In this document: positions 1 to 11,150 of the stretch, in pieces
How positions within the stretch are numbered: the first letter of the stretch is position 1
Layout of the letters: every line of letters begins with the position of its first letter
Origin: Notamacropus eugenii
Lineage: Eukaryota > Chordata > Mammalia > Diprotodontia > Macropodidae
DNA length: 64,000 nt
Reading direction: 5' to 3'
NCBI RefSeq assembly: GCF_028372415.1
Contig: NC_092878.1
Coordinates: 71,608,704-71,672,703, forward strand
Position numbers and translations under genes: made by a program
Notes under the pieces: model-generated
The model's input: only the letters and a program-made list of their open reading frames with translations
Databases searched by the model: none
Told to the model about the DNA's origin: nothing

Positions 1-169
1 TCTATTCCCCATTTCTAACTTTAGGAAGAAATAAGAGTATGTTCACAGATTTTACACTTTTGGTGTTTAGTCACTAATCAGAGGAAGGATTTGGTCTATC
101 TGAGAAGCAGATCATACATAACTCCTCAACCCCTGTCCTGTTCTCTTTATGGCAGCACATTCAAAGGCT

Positions 170-1196
170 TTAAAATTTCAGCTCCTTGTGGATTCCCCAA
201 AGAGTATCTGCGCTCTTCTTTAAATGGCTCTCCTCCTCCAGATTTAGGTTGACCTTCACCACATCTGAAATGCCATTCTGCCCCAAGACACATGGGACCC
301 TAAGAAAGACATCCTCTTTAATGCCATATAGGCCCTTAATCATGTTGGAAATTGGATGTACTCTCCTAAGATTCTTCATAATGCTTTCTGCCAGACCTGC
401 CACAGACAAGCCAATGGCCCAGGAAGTGTAGCCCTTCAGTTTGATTACCTCATAAGCACTTTCAACTACCTGTTTATGAACATCTTTCCAATTTGCTACA
501 TCAGCATCAGTTCCCAAAGAAGGATGAAGATTCTTTAGAGACACACCAGCAAGATTCACACCACTTCACACAGGAACACTGGAGTCTCCATGTTCCCCAA
601 GGGAGATGAGAAAGAGGGGAGAGGGACATCCATCCATGACAACTTGAAGAATGGACACCAAGTGTCTCCCCCATTAGGTAACAGAAATGGGTAGAATCCA
701 GATTACAACCACTTCCAATAACATGGTGCTTAGGAAAACCACTTAGCTTCCAGGCCACATATGTCAAAATATCCACTGGATTGGAAACAATAAGCAGCTT
801 GCAATTAGAGCTGTATTTAACAATAATGGGAATGATGAATTTAAAGATATTCATATTATGCTGGACCAAATTAAGACAACTTTCTCTCTCTTGTTGACGT
901 GCCCCAGCCGTAACAATTAACAGCTTTGAGTTTGCAGTCACACCGTAGTCTTTTCCAGAAACAATCTTTGGCATTTTGAGGAAAGGGCTGCCACATTGGA
1001 GATCCATCATCTCTCCCTTTAGTTTGTCTTCTATTACATCAACTAGGGCAAGTTCATCAGCCAATTCCTTTGTCAGGATACTAATGGCACATGCCATGCT
1101 AATTGCACCAACCCCAAGAACAGTGATCTTGTTCTGGGGAACCTGGTCCTTCTTTAGGACATTCAAGATAAGCTGATCCTTGACAGTTGATACCAT
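170..1196 (-). pseudogene. LDHA: Processed pseudogene of lactate dehydrogenase A
   Basis: The conceptual product aligns along its whole length with LDHA, the cytosolic NAD-dependent enzyme that interconverts pyruvate and lactate. It runs from MVSTVKDQL through the Rossmann motif GVGAISMA, the GEMMDLQ segment and [14 protein letters not shown] to the end [10 protein letters not shown]. There are no introns, so it is a retrocopy. Two lesions are visible. A purine-rich 25-nt insertion at 602-626 (plus-strand coordinates) shifts the frame just before the LGEHGDSS active-site segment. A TGA at 566-568 replaces the Trp of VPVW. The span of 1027 nt equals 334 codons plus those 25 nt, against 332 residues in human LDHA. 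Substrate-binding arginines are also gone: GESR is ESC and SARFR is STHFC, consistent with CpG decay. The 3' end and any poly(A) tail lie beside or beyond the window edge. Identification is secure; non-function is very likely. Confidence 0.95.
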
Positions 1197-1354
1197 TTTG
1201 GAGGGTAGCTGGTCAGGCTGAAAAAGTTCTGAGATAGATGTGAGGTTGCTGCTCCCAGGCTCGCACCAGGATGTAAACTTCTTAAGGACAAAGATAGACT
1301 TTCATTTTTACCTTCCTATTCCTGGGTAACAAGCAGTGCCTTTTTGATAGTCTT

Positions 1355-1510
1355 GGAAAGGACCTTAACCACCTGCTAGCCCAATTTCCGCATTTTATAG
1401 ATGAGAAAACTGAAAGAGAGAACAATATGGCTAAGTTCACACAGGTAGTAACAAGCAGAGCCAGTATTTGAATTCATTTCCTCTATTTGAAAATCCATAG
1501 TGTTGCCCAC
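1355..1510 (-). repeat. MIR SINE fragment
   Basis: The plus strand shows the reverse-complement MIR pattern: a CATTTTATAGATGAGAAAAC core, then TTCACACAGGTAG, then a degenerate GAATTC-like tRNA-derived end. Divergence is high. It lies about 160 bp upstream of the LDHA retrocopy start and abuts another SINE. Confidence 0.6.
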
Positions 1511-1584
1511 TAAATTGGGTCACCACTTCATAAGGGTCTTATATATCAGGTTTTTCTCTATTTCATTGACCAACAATACTATTA

Positions 1585-1815
1585 TTGTTCCGTTATCTCT
1601 GTATTTTCATGACACTATTTGGAGTTTTTCTTGGCAGATATACTATAGTGGTTTACCACTTCCTTCTCCTGTTCATTTTGCAGATGTAGAAACTGAGGCA
1701 AACAGGGTAAAGTGATTTGCCCAAAGTCACACAGCTAGAGTCTGAGTCTGGATTTGAATTCAGGTCTTTCTGACTCCACACCCAAAGGTCTCTCCTCTGT
1801 GCCACCTAGTTACCT
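1585..1815 (-). repeat. Marsupial MIR-related SINE (type A)
   Basis: Near-complete copy of the commonest SINE in the window. On the plus strand it reads from a TTGTTCCGTT end through GGAGTTTTTCTTGG, ACTTCCTTCTCC, GAAACTGAGGCAAACAGG and TCACACAGCTAGA to GTGCCACCTAG. Other copies are at 10866-11098, 11973-12224, 18430-18518 with 19422-19562, and 35283-35502. The Repbase subfamily name was not assigned. Confidence 0.75.
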
Positions 1816-3763
1816 GTAACAAGGGTACACTAACACGTTCTTCTTCTAGCATATATATCTTTTAGATTCTAGGGTAGATGGGAGACTAGTGATGGAATAT
1901 TCCTCCAGAAGAGTCAGCATCCCATGATTCTCATTAGTCATCTTTATTTTACACAAACACAGTCAGAGAAAGGTGCTGTATCAAGGGATCAGCACATATG
2001 CTCTACAGAAAGGGAATCTACCTAATTCCATAAAGAAGTACTCCAGTAGCAGGCCCAATTTCAAGTCAATAATAAAAGAATTAAATTTAGTCTGAGTCCA
2101 GTGCTTTTTCCATCACATCACATTGCTTTTATGATCCCTGATCTCAAGGAGTTTACAATTCAGTTGAAGACATAGGAAATAAGTATTTAAAAACAACAAA
2201 AAGTACTGTGTGAAAGCTGCCACGTGAAAGGTATAGATAACTTCTACAGGGTTTTAGGAAAGAGAAGTATAGAAGAGAAGAGGGAGAAGATTGTTGTCAT
2301 TCATTTGTGGCAAAACACCTTCTATAATACCTCTCTCCTCAAAAAAGGGAAAAAAAAAGATTTAAGAGGCAAATCATGAAATCCAAATAACATTGACATA
2401 GACTTATTTACTAAAGGAAATGAAAGAAAAGATTCATTTTAAGATACTGTCGCATTATATTTTTCCTCCACAAAATTCCTGCACTGATGCTTCATTGTGG
2501 CATGGAGTCAGCAAGGTTCTTAAAAATTAACCTGCACCATTCTAGGTCCTACCAAAATGTAAATGTTTCAGATATGGGTCCAATGATAAACTGGATGTCA
2601 GTTGGTTAAGGACTAGACCAGTTCAGAGTGGCTTATCACCAGGTTGGCTGAAGGGTGATGAATTGTTTGACCACGGTGCCTCTCCAAGACTGTCCAGTAA
2701 GTCACAAAAGGGTTGAGGTCTGTGATGGCTGCAGTGGTGGAACTATCAAAGCAAATGAATTGAATTGCTTTTCCCTGATGTTTGTTATTAGCAGATCATA
2801 TACTGATAGACTAACAGCCTTTTTCCTCTGTACATGAAAAGCTTTCTTGCAAGCTGGATTACAACTCTAGATAAAGTGCATGCATATGTTTGTACGAGTG
2901 TGGGTAATGTGTGTTTTTAAAAGATGTGTTCCAAGGATAACTCCCAGACTCTCATGCACCACCCTACCCTCAGAGATTTTATTTGTTATCTTGAATGAAT
3001 GACAGCAACCACAGATGAAATGTACTCGAAATGAGTTCCACATGTAGGGTGTTTATTCCAATACAAGTAGACCAGTGGCAAGCCTTTATGGAATATTTTG
3101 CTATGTCTTTAATAGAATATCCTTTCTGTAATTTAACATGAAGTGCCAAGGCTAGAATATATAGTAATGAGAAGAGAGATACATGGAAAAATAAACTACT
3201 CATGATTTTGCATATTAGATTCCAACTGGGTCCTAAGTATGTCCGATGATACTAATTTGTTTAATATGCTAGGAGTGATCATTTATCTTTTTTCTGCATT
3301 TTCTCAATGCACATGAAGCTATGCTACTGGTTTAGACATTAAAAGGTACTCTGTAAAGCTTTTCTTGAGAAAATAAACAGAAGTTTCCATATACTTAAGG
3401 GCTTAGTCCTCAGATTCTTGTATAGTTAAGAATCAGCTTCTGTAGGATTTTAACATGAAATAGAAGAGAAAGGGGAAAAAGATTTTAGATTTTTAGGAGA
3501 AAGCATTTCAGAATGTATACTGGATAATAAACTCTTAAAAGTTTCTCTGGTCACTGTGTATGACTATCTTTATTTTTAGGACTTAAGGAAGACAGAAGAA
3601 CATTTTAAAGATTGTTTTTGAATTGAAGGACTGAATTTAAAATTTAGGGTAGAAAATAAATGTTACCTAAAATAGGAGCAAAAGAAGAAACTCTGAAAGA
3701 AAAAAAAATAAATTGGAAAAAAGTTATAGAACTGATTTTTTAGACCTCAAAACTGTTCTTAAA
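1816..3763. other. Intergenic stretch, no gene recognised
   Basis: About 1.95 kb of AT-rich sequence with stop codons in all frames. The only repeat-like part is about 2120-2290, where a CTCAAGGAGTTTACAATTC core matches an abundant unassigned mammalian repeat seen again near 4810, 30060, 36550, 44990 and 45370. Confidence 0.5.
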
Positions 3764-3801
3764 ACACACACACACAGACACACAGACACACACACACACA
3801 C
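3764..3801. repeat. (CA)n microsatellite
   Basis: Alternating CA interrupted by two CAGA units. Confidence 0.9.
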
Positions 3802-4030
3802 GCTACAAAAATCAATAAACTTTTAGCTAAGCTGATTAAAAGAAGGAAGAAAGGATCATCTATCCAAAATCAACTTTGATATATATGTAGACTGTAACAT
3901 TCCAGTTTTATTTACTTTTTCAATATTCTATTGTATTTATTTTCCTAACCTCAAATTCATGATTTAGTGATGCTGCCACGAAATAGTGACTTGCTAATTA
4001 CTTGGATTAAGCAATAACTTTAATGTAACT

Positions 4031-4231
4031 TCATTTTGTAACAGAAGTATTCTTCTGTGAAAGATATGATTCTACTGATCCTAGCATACTCAAAATCTGA
4101 CCTTGACAAGATGAAACTGGATTGAGCAGATTTTTCATCTGAAGCTTTTTATCAGTCAACTGCTCAAGTTTCATACACATTTCATTATTTTCTTTTGTTG
4201 TGTTCTTAATCCTTAAATCCTTCCATAACAT
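4031..4231 (-). other. 66-codon open frame, coiled-coil-like, unidentified
   Basis: The minus-strand frame is rich in Lys, Glu, Leu and Gln (for example KLEQLTDKKLQMKNLL) and then turns polar. That composition is unusual for translated AT-rich intergenic DNA and could be a relic exon or part of an old retrocopy. No splice sites, homologue or start context support it strongly. I do not recognise the protein. Confidence 0.15.
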
Positions 4232-5780
4232 GTATATTACTCAAAGAAAGCATGGAAAAGTTCTAAGTCTTAAAGAGCACACTTTAATGACTGTTAGAGA
4301 TACTGTAGTTACTACTGGTGATGTAGGAAGTCAGGTGTTTTGATGATCATTTATGTCCCTTTGGAGACAATCATCTGAAACAGAATGAAACTCAAAGAAA
4401 AATATTCAAGAGGAAGAATAATTGCAAATTATTGTGGCCAAAAGTTTATATATGCTCAGGGGGGAAAAAGACTCATAAAGAACTTTGGCAGCTAGAGAAG
4501 TTAGCATTGATTCATCTACAGTAGAGGTTTCAAGCACTGCCATAGGGCCACAAAGGCTCAAAACTCCAAAAATGTACCAAAACATAATTAGAAAATACTT
4601 AAAATAAATAAAATATAATACAATATTTTAGATAACTTTAAGTAAGGTTAATTTGTGATTTTCTAAGTCAATATGGAGTCTACAGGGATATGTTTCTATT
4701 TTAGTTTGATAGCATTGATTTACAGTGTGATATAAGCTTGAAATCAGACACATGGGCTGATGATAGACAGATAAATAGATACATAGAGTGTTCTTCTTAC
4801 TGTGTATCAGGCTTAGGGACACATAAAAAGAAAATAGCCCTTATCCTCAAGGACTTTATGTTTTAATGGGGAAAGAAAACATATAAATGGCTGCTGGAAA
4901 GAAGTGGGAGAAAAAAGGAAGAAAAGGATACCCAAGTTGTGTCATGGCAAATAGATTGCAGGAATTGGTATGGTGGGCTGGCTCCTAGCTAGATAAGACA
5001 GAAGGTTCACCAATTAGAATTTTATAAGAGCCAGTTGAGGAATTCATTGGTTGGAGATGGTTAGAGAATGAAACTATGTCAAGAAGGCTGCAAAAGAAAA
5101 ATATTTTTAAAAGTTTTAAGAAGCTATTAATCATTAACATAAAGAAGAAAAAATGTTGTCAAGGTCAATGTAATATACAGACTAGAGCAATAACAATTGA
5201 AATAAGGTCCTTTCTATTGAAAAAAACCTTCCTTTTTATTCACTGCTATATCAAAATCATCATCAGAAGAAGTCCAGGAAATCTGCAACATGTGAACATC
5301 TTCATCAGGCTATAAAACATTCACTACTAAAAAATGTTCTGAGAATTATATTACTTTCACTGGTGCTGGAAGTCTTGTTCTATTTAAGAGAATGATGAAC
5401 TCACATAAAAGAATCCAATTTCTCTCAATTGCATCAATGAAAGCATCTAAAAGCATAAAAGTCAGCTTTATTTGTTCCTTGGAATATTGGAATTAGGCTA
5501 AGCTCTGCAACAGCTGATCAAAAAAAATATTCATCACAACTTTCTGCTGTACTTCGTGGTCCAAATTAAGCTAAAATCTAGAACAAAGAAAAATTCACAC
5601 TTAGTAAATTCAAGAAAATATAGATACTAGTAGATCTAAAGTTTGTTCTTTAAATTTAATCCTAAGTATTTTATTTTATAGACTAGAGCACTGGTCTTCA
5701 ACTATGTGGGGGCAAGGGTAGCAGAATAGGAACCACAATCATTTTGCAATGTCCTGACGGGCTAATCCCCCAACCACTAA
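4232..5780. other. Intergenic stretch with one old repeat remnant
   Basis: About 4800-4905 has the TCCTCAAGGACTTTATG ... AATGGGG core of the unassigned mammalian repeat noted at 2120. The rest is AT-rich with no gene recognised. A weakly protein-like minus-strand stretch around 5390-5480 has no other support. Confidence 0.45.
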
Positions 5781-6148
5781 TGAAGAAAAAACAAAATATA
5801 ACAAACTATGCAAGGAAACAGGAAAGGAGATCATCCAAGCCACTGTGGTAACAACTACTTTTAGCTCTAGAATAAGAGACCCTGCAGTTTTATCTAAAAG
5901 GATTTCTTTCACAATTGTAAAAAAATTTATTTGGTCATTTCCCTTTGCCTCCTGCCTTTGAACAGGGAATGTTTTCTTATTCCTATAACAAATCCTGCCA
6001 GTTGCATTCCAAGTACTCCCCTTTTCTCCCTTGGATGATCTCTCCCTTTCTCCACTCCTCCTTCTCCTATGAAATGCTTTATTTATCTATCCCAAGTTGC
6101 TGCTGAATGCTGCTGATTAGCTGTATACTCTAAGCTGTCCTGAAAGGT

Positions 6149-6157
6149 TATAAAAAA
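6149..6157 (+). promoter_or_regulatory. TATA-like box of LTR
   Basis: TTATAAAAA lies 72 bp upstream of an AATAAA, the spacing expected of a retroviral U3/R border. Confidence 0.4.
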
Positions 6158-6220
6158 ATCAGTCTCTTCTCTAGGAAACTGAAGCTGCATTTCAGAAAGA
6201 GCAGTATTACTTATCATACT

Positions 6221-6226
6221 AATAAA
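6221..6226 (+). terminator. Polyadenylation signal AATAAA of LTR
   Basis: AATAAA about 66 bp before the proposed LTR end. Confidence 0.4.
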
Positions 6227-6364
6227 TTTCTTTACTCTCAGTTTGGCCTCTTATCTTTGACCCACAGTCATAGGACTCCGAAAGACAGGTAGGTACACAT
6301 TTCCTAAGAGGTCTCATTCCTCTAAATTGTAAATATGCCCTGACACAACTCATAGCCTCATAAA

Positions 6365-6490
6365 TTCATAAGCTCTAGGAAGGGATTATAGAGAGTGTAT
6401 TCCCAACCTCATCATTTTATAGGCAAGGAAAACGAAACCCTCATGGGTTAAGTATCTTGCTGAGAAGAAATATTCTGAATTTGGCAGGTA
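6365..6490 (-). repeat. MIR SINE fragment
   Basis: The plus strand shows CATTTTATAGGCAAGGAAAAC, then GGGTTAAGTATCTTGCTGAG. This is a diverged reverse-complement MIR. Confidence 0.5.
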
Positions 6491-6979
6491 AATGGAATAG
6501 GAAGATATAAAATCAGAAAAGAAGAAAAAGAAAAGGAAAAGAAGAATAGGTCTACTGTAATTATAGCTGCCCTTGGTATAAATAAAAGTGGAGAAATTGT
6601 AGAAATCATCTCTAGCCTCCCTATTTGCATTTTCTCCTTCCTCAAGTAGAAATTCTTTCTCATTCAGGCACTGACCAATCACGCATTATTTCCTTGGCCA
6701 AGGGGTGGGGTGTGGTGGGGGTCATGTTGAAGGGGGAAAGTACTCTTAGAATAACATTTAATCACCTAATTTGTGCTGAAGTGTAAATGACTGATAAAAC
6801 TTCATACATTGCCTCTCCCCAGGACATTTTTATTTTATAGGAGACAAAGGAATGGCTTGAAGTTAACACTTCTGGCATTAACATTTTTGTGGGAGGAGGG
6901 ATTTTGGAAGGAGGGGAGTCTATCCAGTGCTCCTAAAATCATACAGTATATCAAATAAGTATTTTGAATTATAAATTTA

Positions 6980-7105
6980 GAAGAGATGTCAGAAGTAACC
7001 TAACACAATGCCTTAGATGTTACAGATGAAGAAACAGATTGAATTTTTTTTAAATGAGGCCCAGTTGTTACATGACTTGTCAGAGGTGACAGAAGTCTAG
7101 CTTTA
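6980..7105 (-). repeat. MIR-like fragment
   Basis: TTACAGATGAAGAAACAGATTG followed by GACTTGTCAGAGGTGACA resembles the reverse MIR core. The copy is short and diverged. Confidence 0.35.
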
Positions 7106-7107
7106 AT

Positions 7108-7335
7108 TATGCAATATTGCATGCATGCATATATGTATGTATGTACATATTTAAATATACGTATTAAAATGAAAGCACATGTGTATAATATAGCTGTACA
7201 ACATACGTGTGTGTGTATATGTATATATATATATATATGCATGGAGGAAGAGAAAGAAAGGAGAGAGAGAAGAGAGAGGGGGTTAGAGGGAAAGGGAGAA
7301 AGAGTAGGAGAAGGAGAGGAAGGGAGAGACAGAGT
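7108..7335. repeat. TATG/TA/TG simple repeat passing into a GA-rich tract
   Basis: 7108-7240 alternates pyrimidine and purine (ATGCATGCATAT, TATGTATG, GTGTGTGTATAT). 7243-7335 is almost pure A/G on the plus strand. Confidence 0.8.
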
Positions 7336-7344
7336 GCCAAAAGG

Positions 7345-7460
7345 TTATCTAATCAAATCCTGCCATTTTATTATTAGTTACTTGCCAAAGATCACACAGG
7401 CAGAAAGCCTTAAGGTATAGGATTTGAACCCATTTCCTCTGATTTTAGAGCCACACACAT
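7345..7460 (-). repeat. MIR SINE fragment
   Basis: ACTTGCCAAAGATCACACAGG, then GATTTGAACCCATTTCCTCTG, matches the reverse MIR tRNA-derived part. Confidence 0.55.
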
Positions 7461-8549
7461 CTAAACACAGAAGTATTGGTCATCTCTATATGTTTTGGGA
7501 TATATCAAAGATCAAATTACATTACTTGTGGAAGAAAAAAAAAATATATATATATATTTATATAGTACCTCGTATATTGTGAAAGGCTGATGTGGCACTA
7601 TCTGTGAGGTAGGTGTCAATTCTATTCCCCAGTACCAAGGGGGAAAAGGAACTTAATAATATTTATGATTTTTTGATCCCTAAAATTGAAATACTGATGA
7701 TTTTACTGAGAATGTGTGTTAAATCCATCACTTTATCTTCAGAATAAAAGTGGTCAAATCAGTATGTTTTAAAAGGTCATTTTGTGTTTTATTTCTGTCA
7801 TACATATGTAGAACATGTTCTCAGGTTTACACTTGCCCTTTAACTCCCAGTACAGGAAGTCTGCTGCTAGGAACGACTTGTAAAATTTTTATGATGTCTA
7901 AATCATGTGCACGATTTCTTATTCACAAAGGGTAAGCTATAAAATTTGCATATGGTATCCACAACTAAGGACAAAATCTCTGATTTTTCCTCCCCTTGGG
8001 GGTTGAGGGGATGCATTTAAATCTTGATAATGTAGATACTTTATCACCCAGTCATTGGTTGTATTCCAAAGTCGACTTCTCTTGGGTACCACAGAATAAA
8101 TAACTAGTTTCTCAGTTGCTAAATGTCCAAATTAGACACATATTATATCAACACTCAGGAGACCAACTGTTTTCCATGTGTCTTAGGCAGACCCAGTAGT
8201 TAATTTTTACTTATAGACCTCTTTTCAGACCAAAATATGAAAGAAAACCTGTTAGCCAATATGGTTTGAGACTCTAGATTTAGTCACAGAATGAAATTAA
8301 GTGACAAGGTTAAGTACGTAGGCTCAAATAAGGAAATGTAAGAATCTAGCATAGAAAAAGATCTGGCTAAGAACATTGTTAGTGTTGTTATTCCCCATAA
8401 GTGAGTTCACTTTCAGGTGTAACCAAATACCTACTTCCACATGTTAAAAAGACACACATGAACTCAAACCTACAAACCATATACCTCTTAATGCTATGAG
8501 AAAACACTTTGACAGCAGTTTTCAAAGATACAACCATTATAGGAGCAAG
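7461..8549. other. Intergenic stretch, no gene recognised
   Basis: AT-rich sequence with a short (TA)n at 7545-7560 and no convincing repeat or coding signal. Confidence 0.5.
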
Positions 8550-8960
8550 CTTGTTTGTTGTTTATCCTTTTTTCTTGAAGAGGACTGCGTCTTTGAGAAG
8601 GTGATACCATAACTTGCAAGTGAATTGGATTTAAGTGAGGCAGGGCTGTGCAAAGTTACGTGCTTGACTTTCTTTTGCAGAAGTATCTGGGTCTGGAGAT
8701 GGTCCTGGATGCAGTGGGAGACCATGGCCTTTTCAAGTTAAGGGCTTTCCCAAGTCTCAGTAGTCCATTCATTAAGGTTAGGTAAGAAATGAGGCAAATA
8801 ATGGCCTATTTTACCTAGTCAAAAATAAATAAATAAACAAATTTCGGGGAGAAAAACCCTCAGGGTTTCTGGTCAAAATAGAAACAATTGTTATTTATAT
8901 TCACTCAGAGCCAATCAGGTCCCAAACAGTGACCCAAGACCTTGGGTTGAAATAGTGATA
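8550..8960 (-). repeat. Dispersed SINE with a LINE-like tail (type B)
   Basis: Shares long blocks with 11143-11560: TCTTGAAGAGGACTGCGTC / TTCTCGAAGAGGACCATGAC, ACTTGCAAGTGAATTGGATT / ACTTGCACATGACTTTGATT, GGAGATGG...GAGACC, and AAACCCTCAGGGTTTCTGGTC. The low-coordinate end resembles the ends of the LINE fragments at 25276 and 34274, so the element probably points to the minus strand and uses that LINE's 3' tail. Confidence 0.6.
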
Positions 8961-8999
8961 CTTCAAGTCATCCTCATAAACCAATTTCTTCCCACCCCA

Positions 9000-9115
9000 C
9001 CTCCATTAAAACGTAAGTTGCTTGTGAATAGTTATTGTCTCAGTCTTTGAATCTATGTCCCCAGTAACTAGCACAGTGCCTGACCCAGAGCAGGTGCTAA
9101 ACAAAGGATTGCCTA
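9000..9115 (+). repeat. L2 LINE 3' end
   Basis: Typical L2 tail layout: TTAAAACGTAAGTTGCTTGTG, then CTATGTCCCCAG, then AGCACAGTGCCTGACCCAGA and a short AAACAAAGGATTG end. Confidence 0.6.
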
Positions 9116-9261
9116 ATTATTCTAAAATCAATTCTAAATAAATCTAAAATAATTAACTTAAATAAATGATGAAAATAATTATACAGAAATAATTGTTAAA
9201 ATGCCATATCTTAAGCCCTTAGAATTTGGGATAACTGTGTTGTTGCTTTTTTCCCCCAATA

Positions 9262-9360
9262 ATGACAAAAATAATAATAACATAACACATTAAAGTTTTA
9301 AATTATTTGACAAACATTATTTTATTTGAACCTCCCAATGTGACAGATTTTTTTTTAATA
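9262..9360 (-). repeat. MIR-related core-SINE fragment
   Basis: Resembles the 3' part of the elements at 9930 and 21778: AATAATAATAACATAACACA, then TTATTTTATTTGAACCTCCC. Confidence 0.35.
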
Positions 9361-9442
9361 TTCTTGAATTGAATTCTAAATTTCAAGTCTAGCACTCTTT
9401 TCATAGTAGTACTGAAAGTATCCCTTTTACCTTAAGTTGAAT

Positions 9443-9612
9443 TCTGTATGTACATATACACATCTATATGAGTTACATGTGTGTATGTGCATATATGTGT
9501 GTATATATGCATATGTATATTCATATATGCATGTAAATATACATACACATACATACATCTGTATGTGTGTGTATATATATTATATACATATATATGTATA
9601 TCTGTATATATG
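9443..9612. repeat. TATG/TA/CA low-complexity tract
   Basis: About 170 bp of alternating purine-pyrimidine sequence made of TATGTG, CATATA and TATATG units. Confidence 0.85.
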
Positions 9613-9929
9613 GCATGGAAGTGACCCTAGGTTCTTGGATGTTTTGCTAGAAAACCTAAATTCTGATATATCTTTACATTTTAGAGATTACCAGAAACAG
9701 AGCTAGGTCTGCTTTCCAAGGACCAGCCCACCTAAATATGGAAAGGTTAACTACTCACTAGGTGAGCAACTAAGGGATAATATTTGTTTTTTGCCAGGAC
9801 AACCCACTGATACTATAATAGCAATATATATTATACATATACAATGCGTTAGAAACTATATTAAACATCATGGGGAACACATAAAGTGTGGGACAAAATC
9901 TCTTCCCTTAGGAAACAATATTTAGTTAT

Positions 9930-10215
9930 CAAAAGATAACAATTATAATAGCTAGTATCTATATAGCACGTCAAGCTTTGCAACATATTTGGTATGGAAT
10001 TTCTTTTGATCTACACAACAATCCTATAAGAGAGCTGCTATTTGTATCACAGCCATTTTACAGACAAGGAAATTGAGACTGAGAGTCGTTACATGATTTA
10101 CCCAGATTCCAGGACTAATTGAAGCACACAGTCAAGCAAGTGTCTAAAGCAAGATTTGAACTCTGATCTTTCTGGCTCCAAGTCTAGCACTCTATGCAAT
10201 GTATCACATAAGAGC
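9930..10215 (-). repeat. MIR-related core-SINE
   Basis: Plus strand: TAATAGCTAGTATCTATATA, GATCTACACAACAATCCTAT, CCATTTTACAGACAAGGAAA, GATTTGAACTCTGATCTTTC, ending in a CACTCTATGCA remnant. Same family as 13000-13220 and 21778-22038. Confidence 0.65.
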
Positions 10216-10224
10216 CTATGTGCC

Positions 10225-10360
10225 CTCAAGGCCACAATGGAGAGATGATTAGAACTGGATTGTAAAAAAGGGAGTGTGTTTTATAGTCTTTGTACCTACC
10301 ATGTTGATTAGCACAGCACTTTGTTTGTAAAGGTCACTCAATAAATATTTGTTCATTGGT
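10225..10360 (+). repeat. L2/MIR 3' end
   Basis: TTAGCACAGCACTTTG then CACTCAATAAATATTTGTTC matches the L2-type tail. Confidence 0.5.
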
Positions 10361-10572
10361 TTTTAAATTGGAAAAGCACTCTTTAGAAAGACTGTGGCAT
10401 GTTGAAATTAAACTGAAATATGGAAATCAAAAGGCTGGGTGTATTTAGATGGCTAAACACCAAATGGTTATGTAATTATAAAGTCCTTGAGTTAAGGAAA
10501 TTTTGAATATGGTGAAGCTTTCTTGTTCATGAAAACATTATTTTAAGACCCCTTTAAACAGAAATCTCCACT

Positions 10573-10863
10573 TTGGTCATCATCCTAATCTTTCTTCCTT
10601 CCTTGCCCTTCTCCCCCCAAAAATGGCATCTAGGGTTCCACCTCTGGGAACCTAGACCATCATGGGGGAACTTTCACCCTATCTCCCCCAGAATCAATCC
10701 TTCATCACGATTCTTGACTATGTCTATATTGTTGTACTACTCAGAACCAGCCCCATGTCCTTGCCAATTCCCAATAACTTTGCTATTTCTTCCCATTAAA
10801 ATATAAACTGTTTGAGGACAAAAAGTGCCTTGCTTGCTTGCATTTGGTTTGTAGTATTTACAC
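10573..10863 (+). repeat. L2 LINE 3' region, first segment
   Basis: CCCATTAAAATATAAACTGT, then GAGGACAAAAAGTGCC, matches L2 up to 10863. There a SINE is inserted, and L2 resumes at 11100 with TTAGTACAGTGCCTGGCATA. The part before 10780 is only weakly L2-like. Confidence 0.5.
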
Positions 10864-10865
10864 TT

Positions 10866-11098
10866 GGTGGCAGCAAAGTGGTTCAGTGGATAGGGCACTA
10901 AGGAGTCAGGAAGTCCTGAGCTAAAATCTCGCCTCAGATACTTACTAGTTGGATGAACTTGGACAAGTCATTTGACCTGTTTCTCTTAATCCGCCAAAGA
11001 AGGAAATGACAAACCACTCCAATATTTTTGTCCAGAAAACCACACAGACCTTTTGATACACAGGATCATTGGACACAACTGAATTACTGAACAACAAA
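10866..11098 (+). repeat. Marsupial MIR-related SINE (type A), inserted in L2
   Basis: Plus-orientation copy: GGTTCAGTGGATAGGGCACT, AGGAAGTCCTGAG, GAAATGACAAACCACTCCAA and an ACTGAACAACAA end. Confidence 0.75.
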
Positions 11099-11099
11099 T

Positions 11100-11150
11100 A
11101 ACTTGCAGTTAGTACAGTGCCTGGCATATAGTAAGCACTTTCATTGGTGT
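11100..11150 (+). repeat. L2 LINE 3' end, second segment
   Basis: TTAGTACAGTGCCTGGCATA then GTAAGCACTTTCATTGG continues the L2 broken at 10863. Confidence 0.6.

Larger units (their letters stand above)
5781..6287 (+). mobile_element. Solo retroviral LTR-like element
   Basis: A 507-bp stretch begins TGAAGAAAAA and ends AAAGACA. It carries the signals of an LTR in the right order: a TATA-like TTATAAAAA at 6149-6157, an AATAAA at 6221-6226, and between and after them a R/U5-like region (TTTCTTTACTCTCAGTTTGG followed by a CCTCTTATC tract). No gag, pol or env sequence flanks it, so it would be a solo LTR from recombination. The flanking 4-6 bp do not match clearly, so the ends are provisional. 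Confidence 0.5.

Noticed and set aside
170-1196. LDHA as a functional or intact intronless gene
   Set aside because: A 25-nt insertion, an in-frame TGA and loss of substrate-binding arginines exclude it.
2680-2710. GTAAGT at 2697 as a splice donor
   Set aside because: The hexamer alone is common; no matching exon frame or acceptor was seen.
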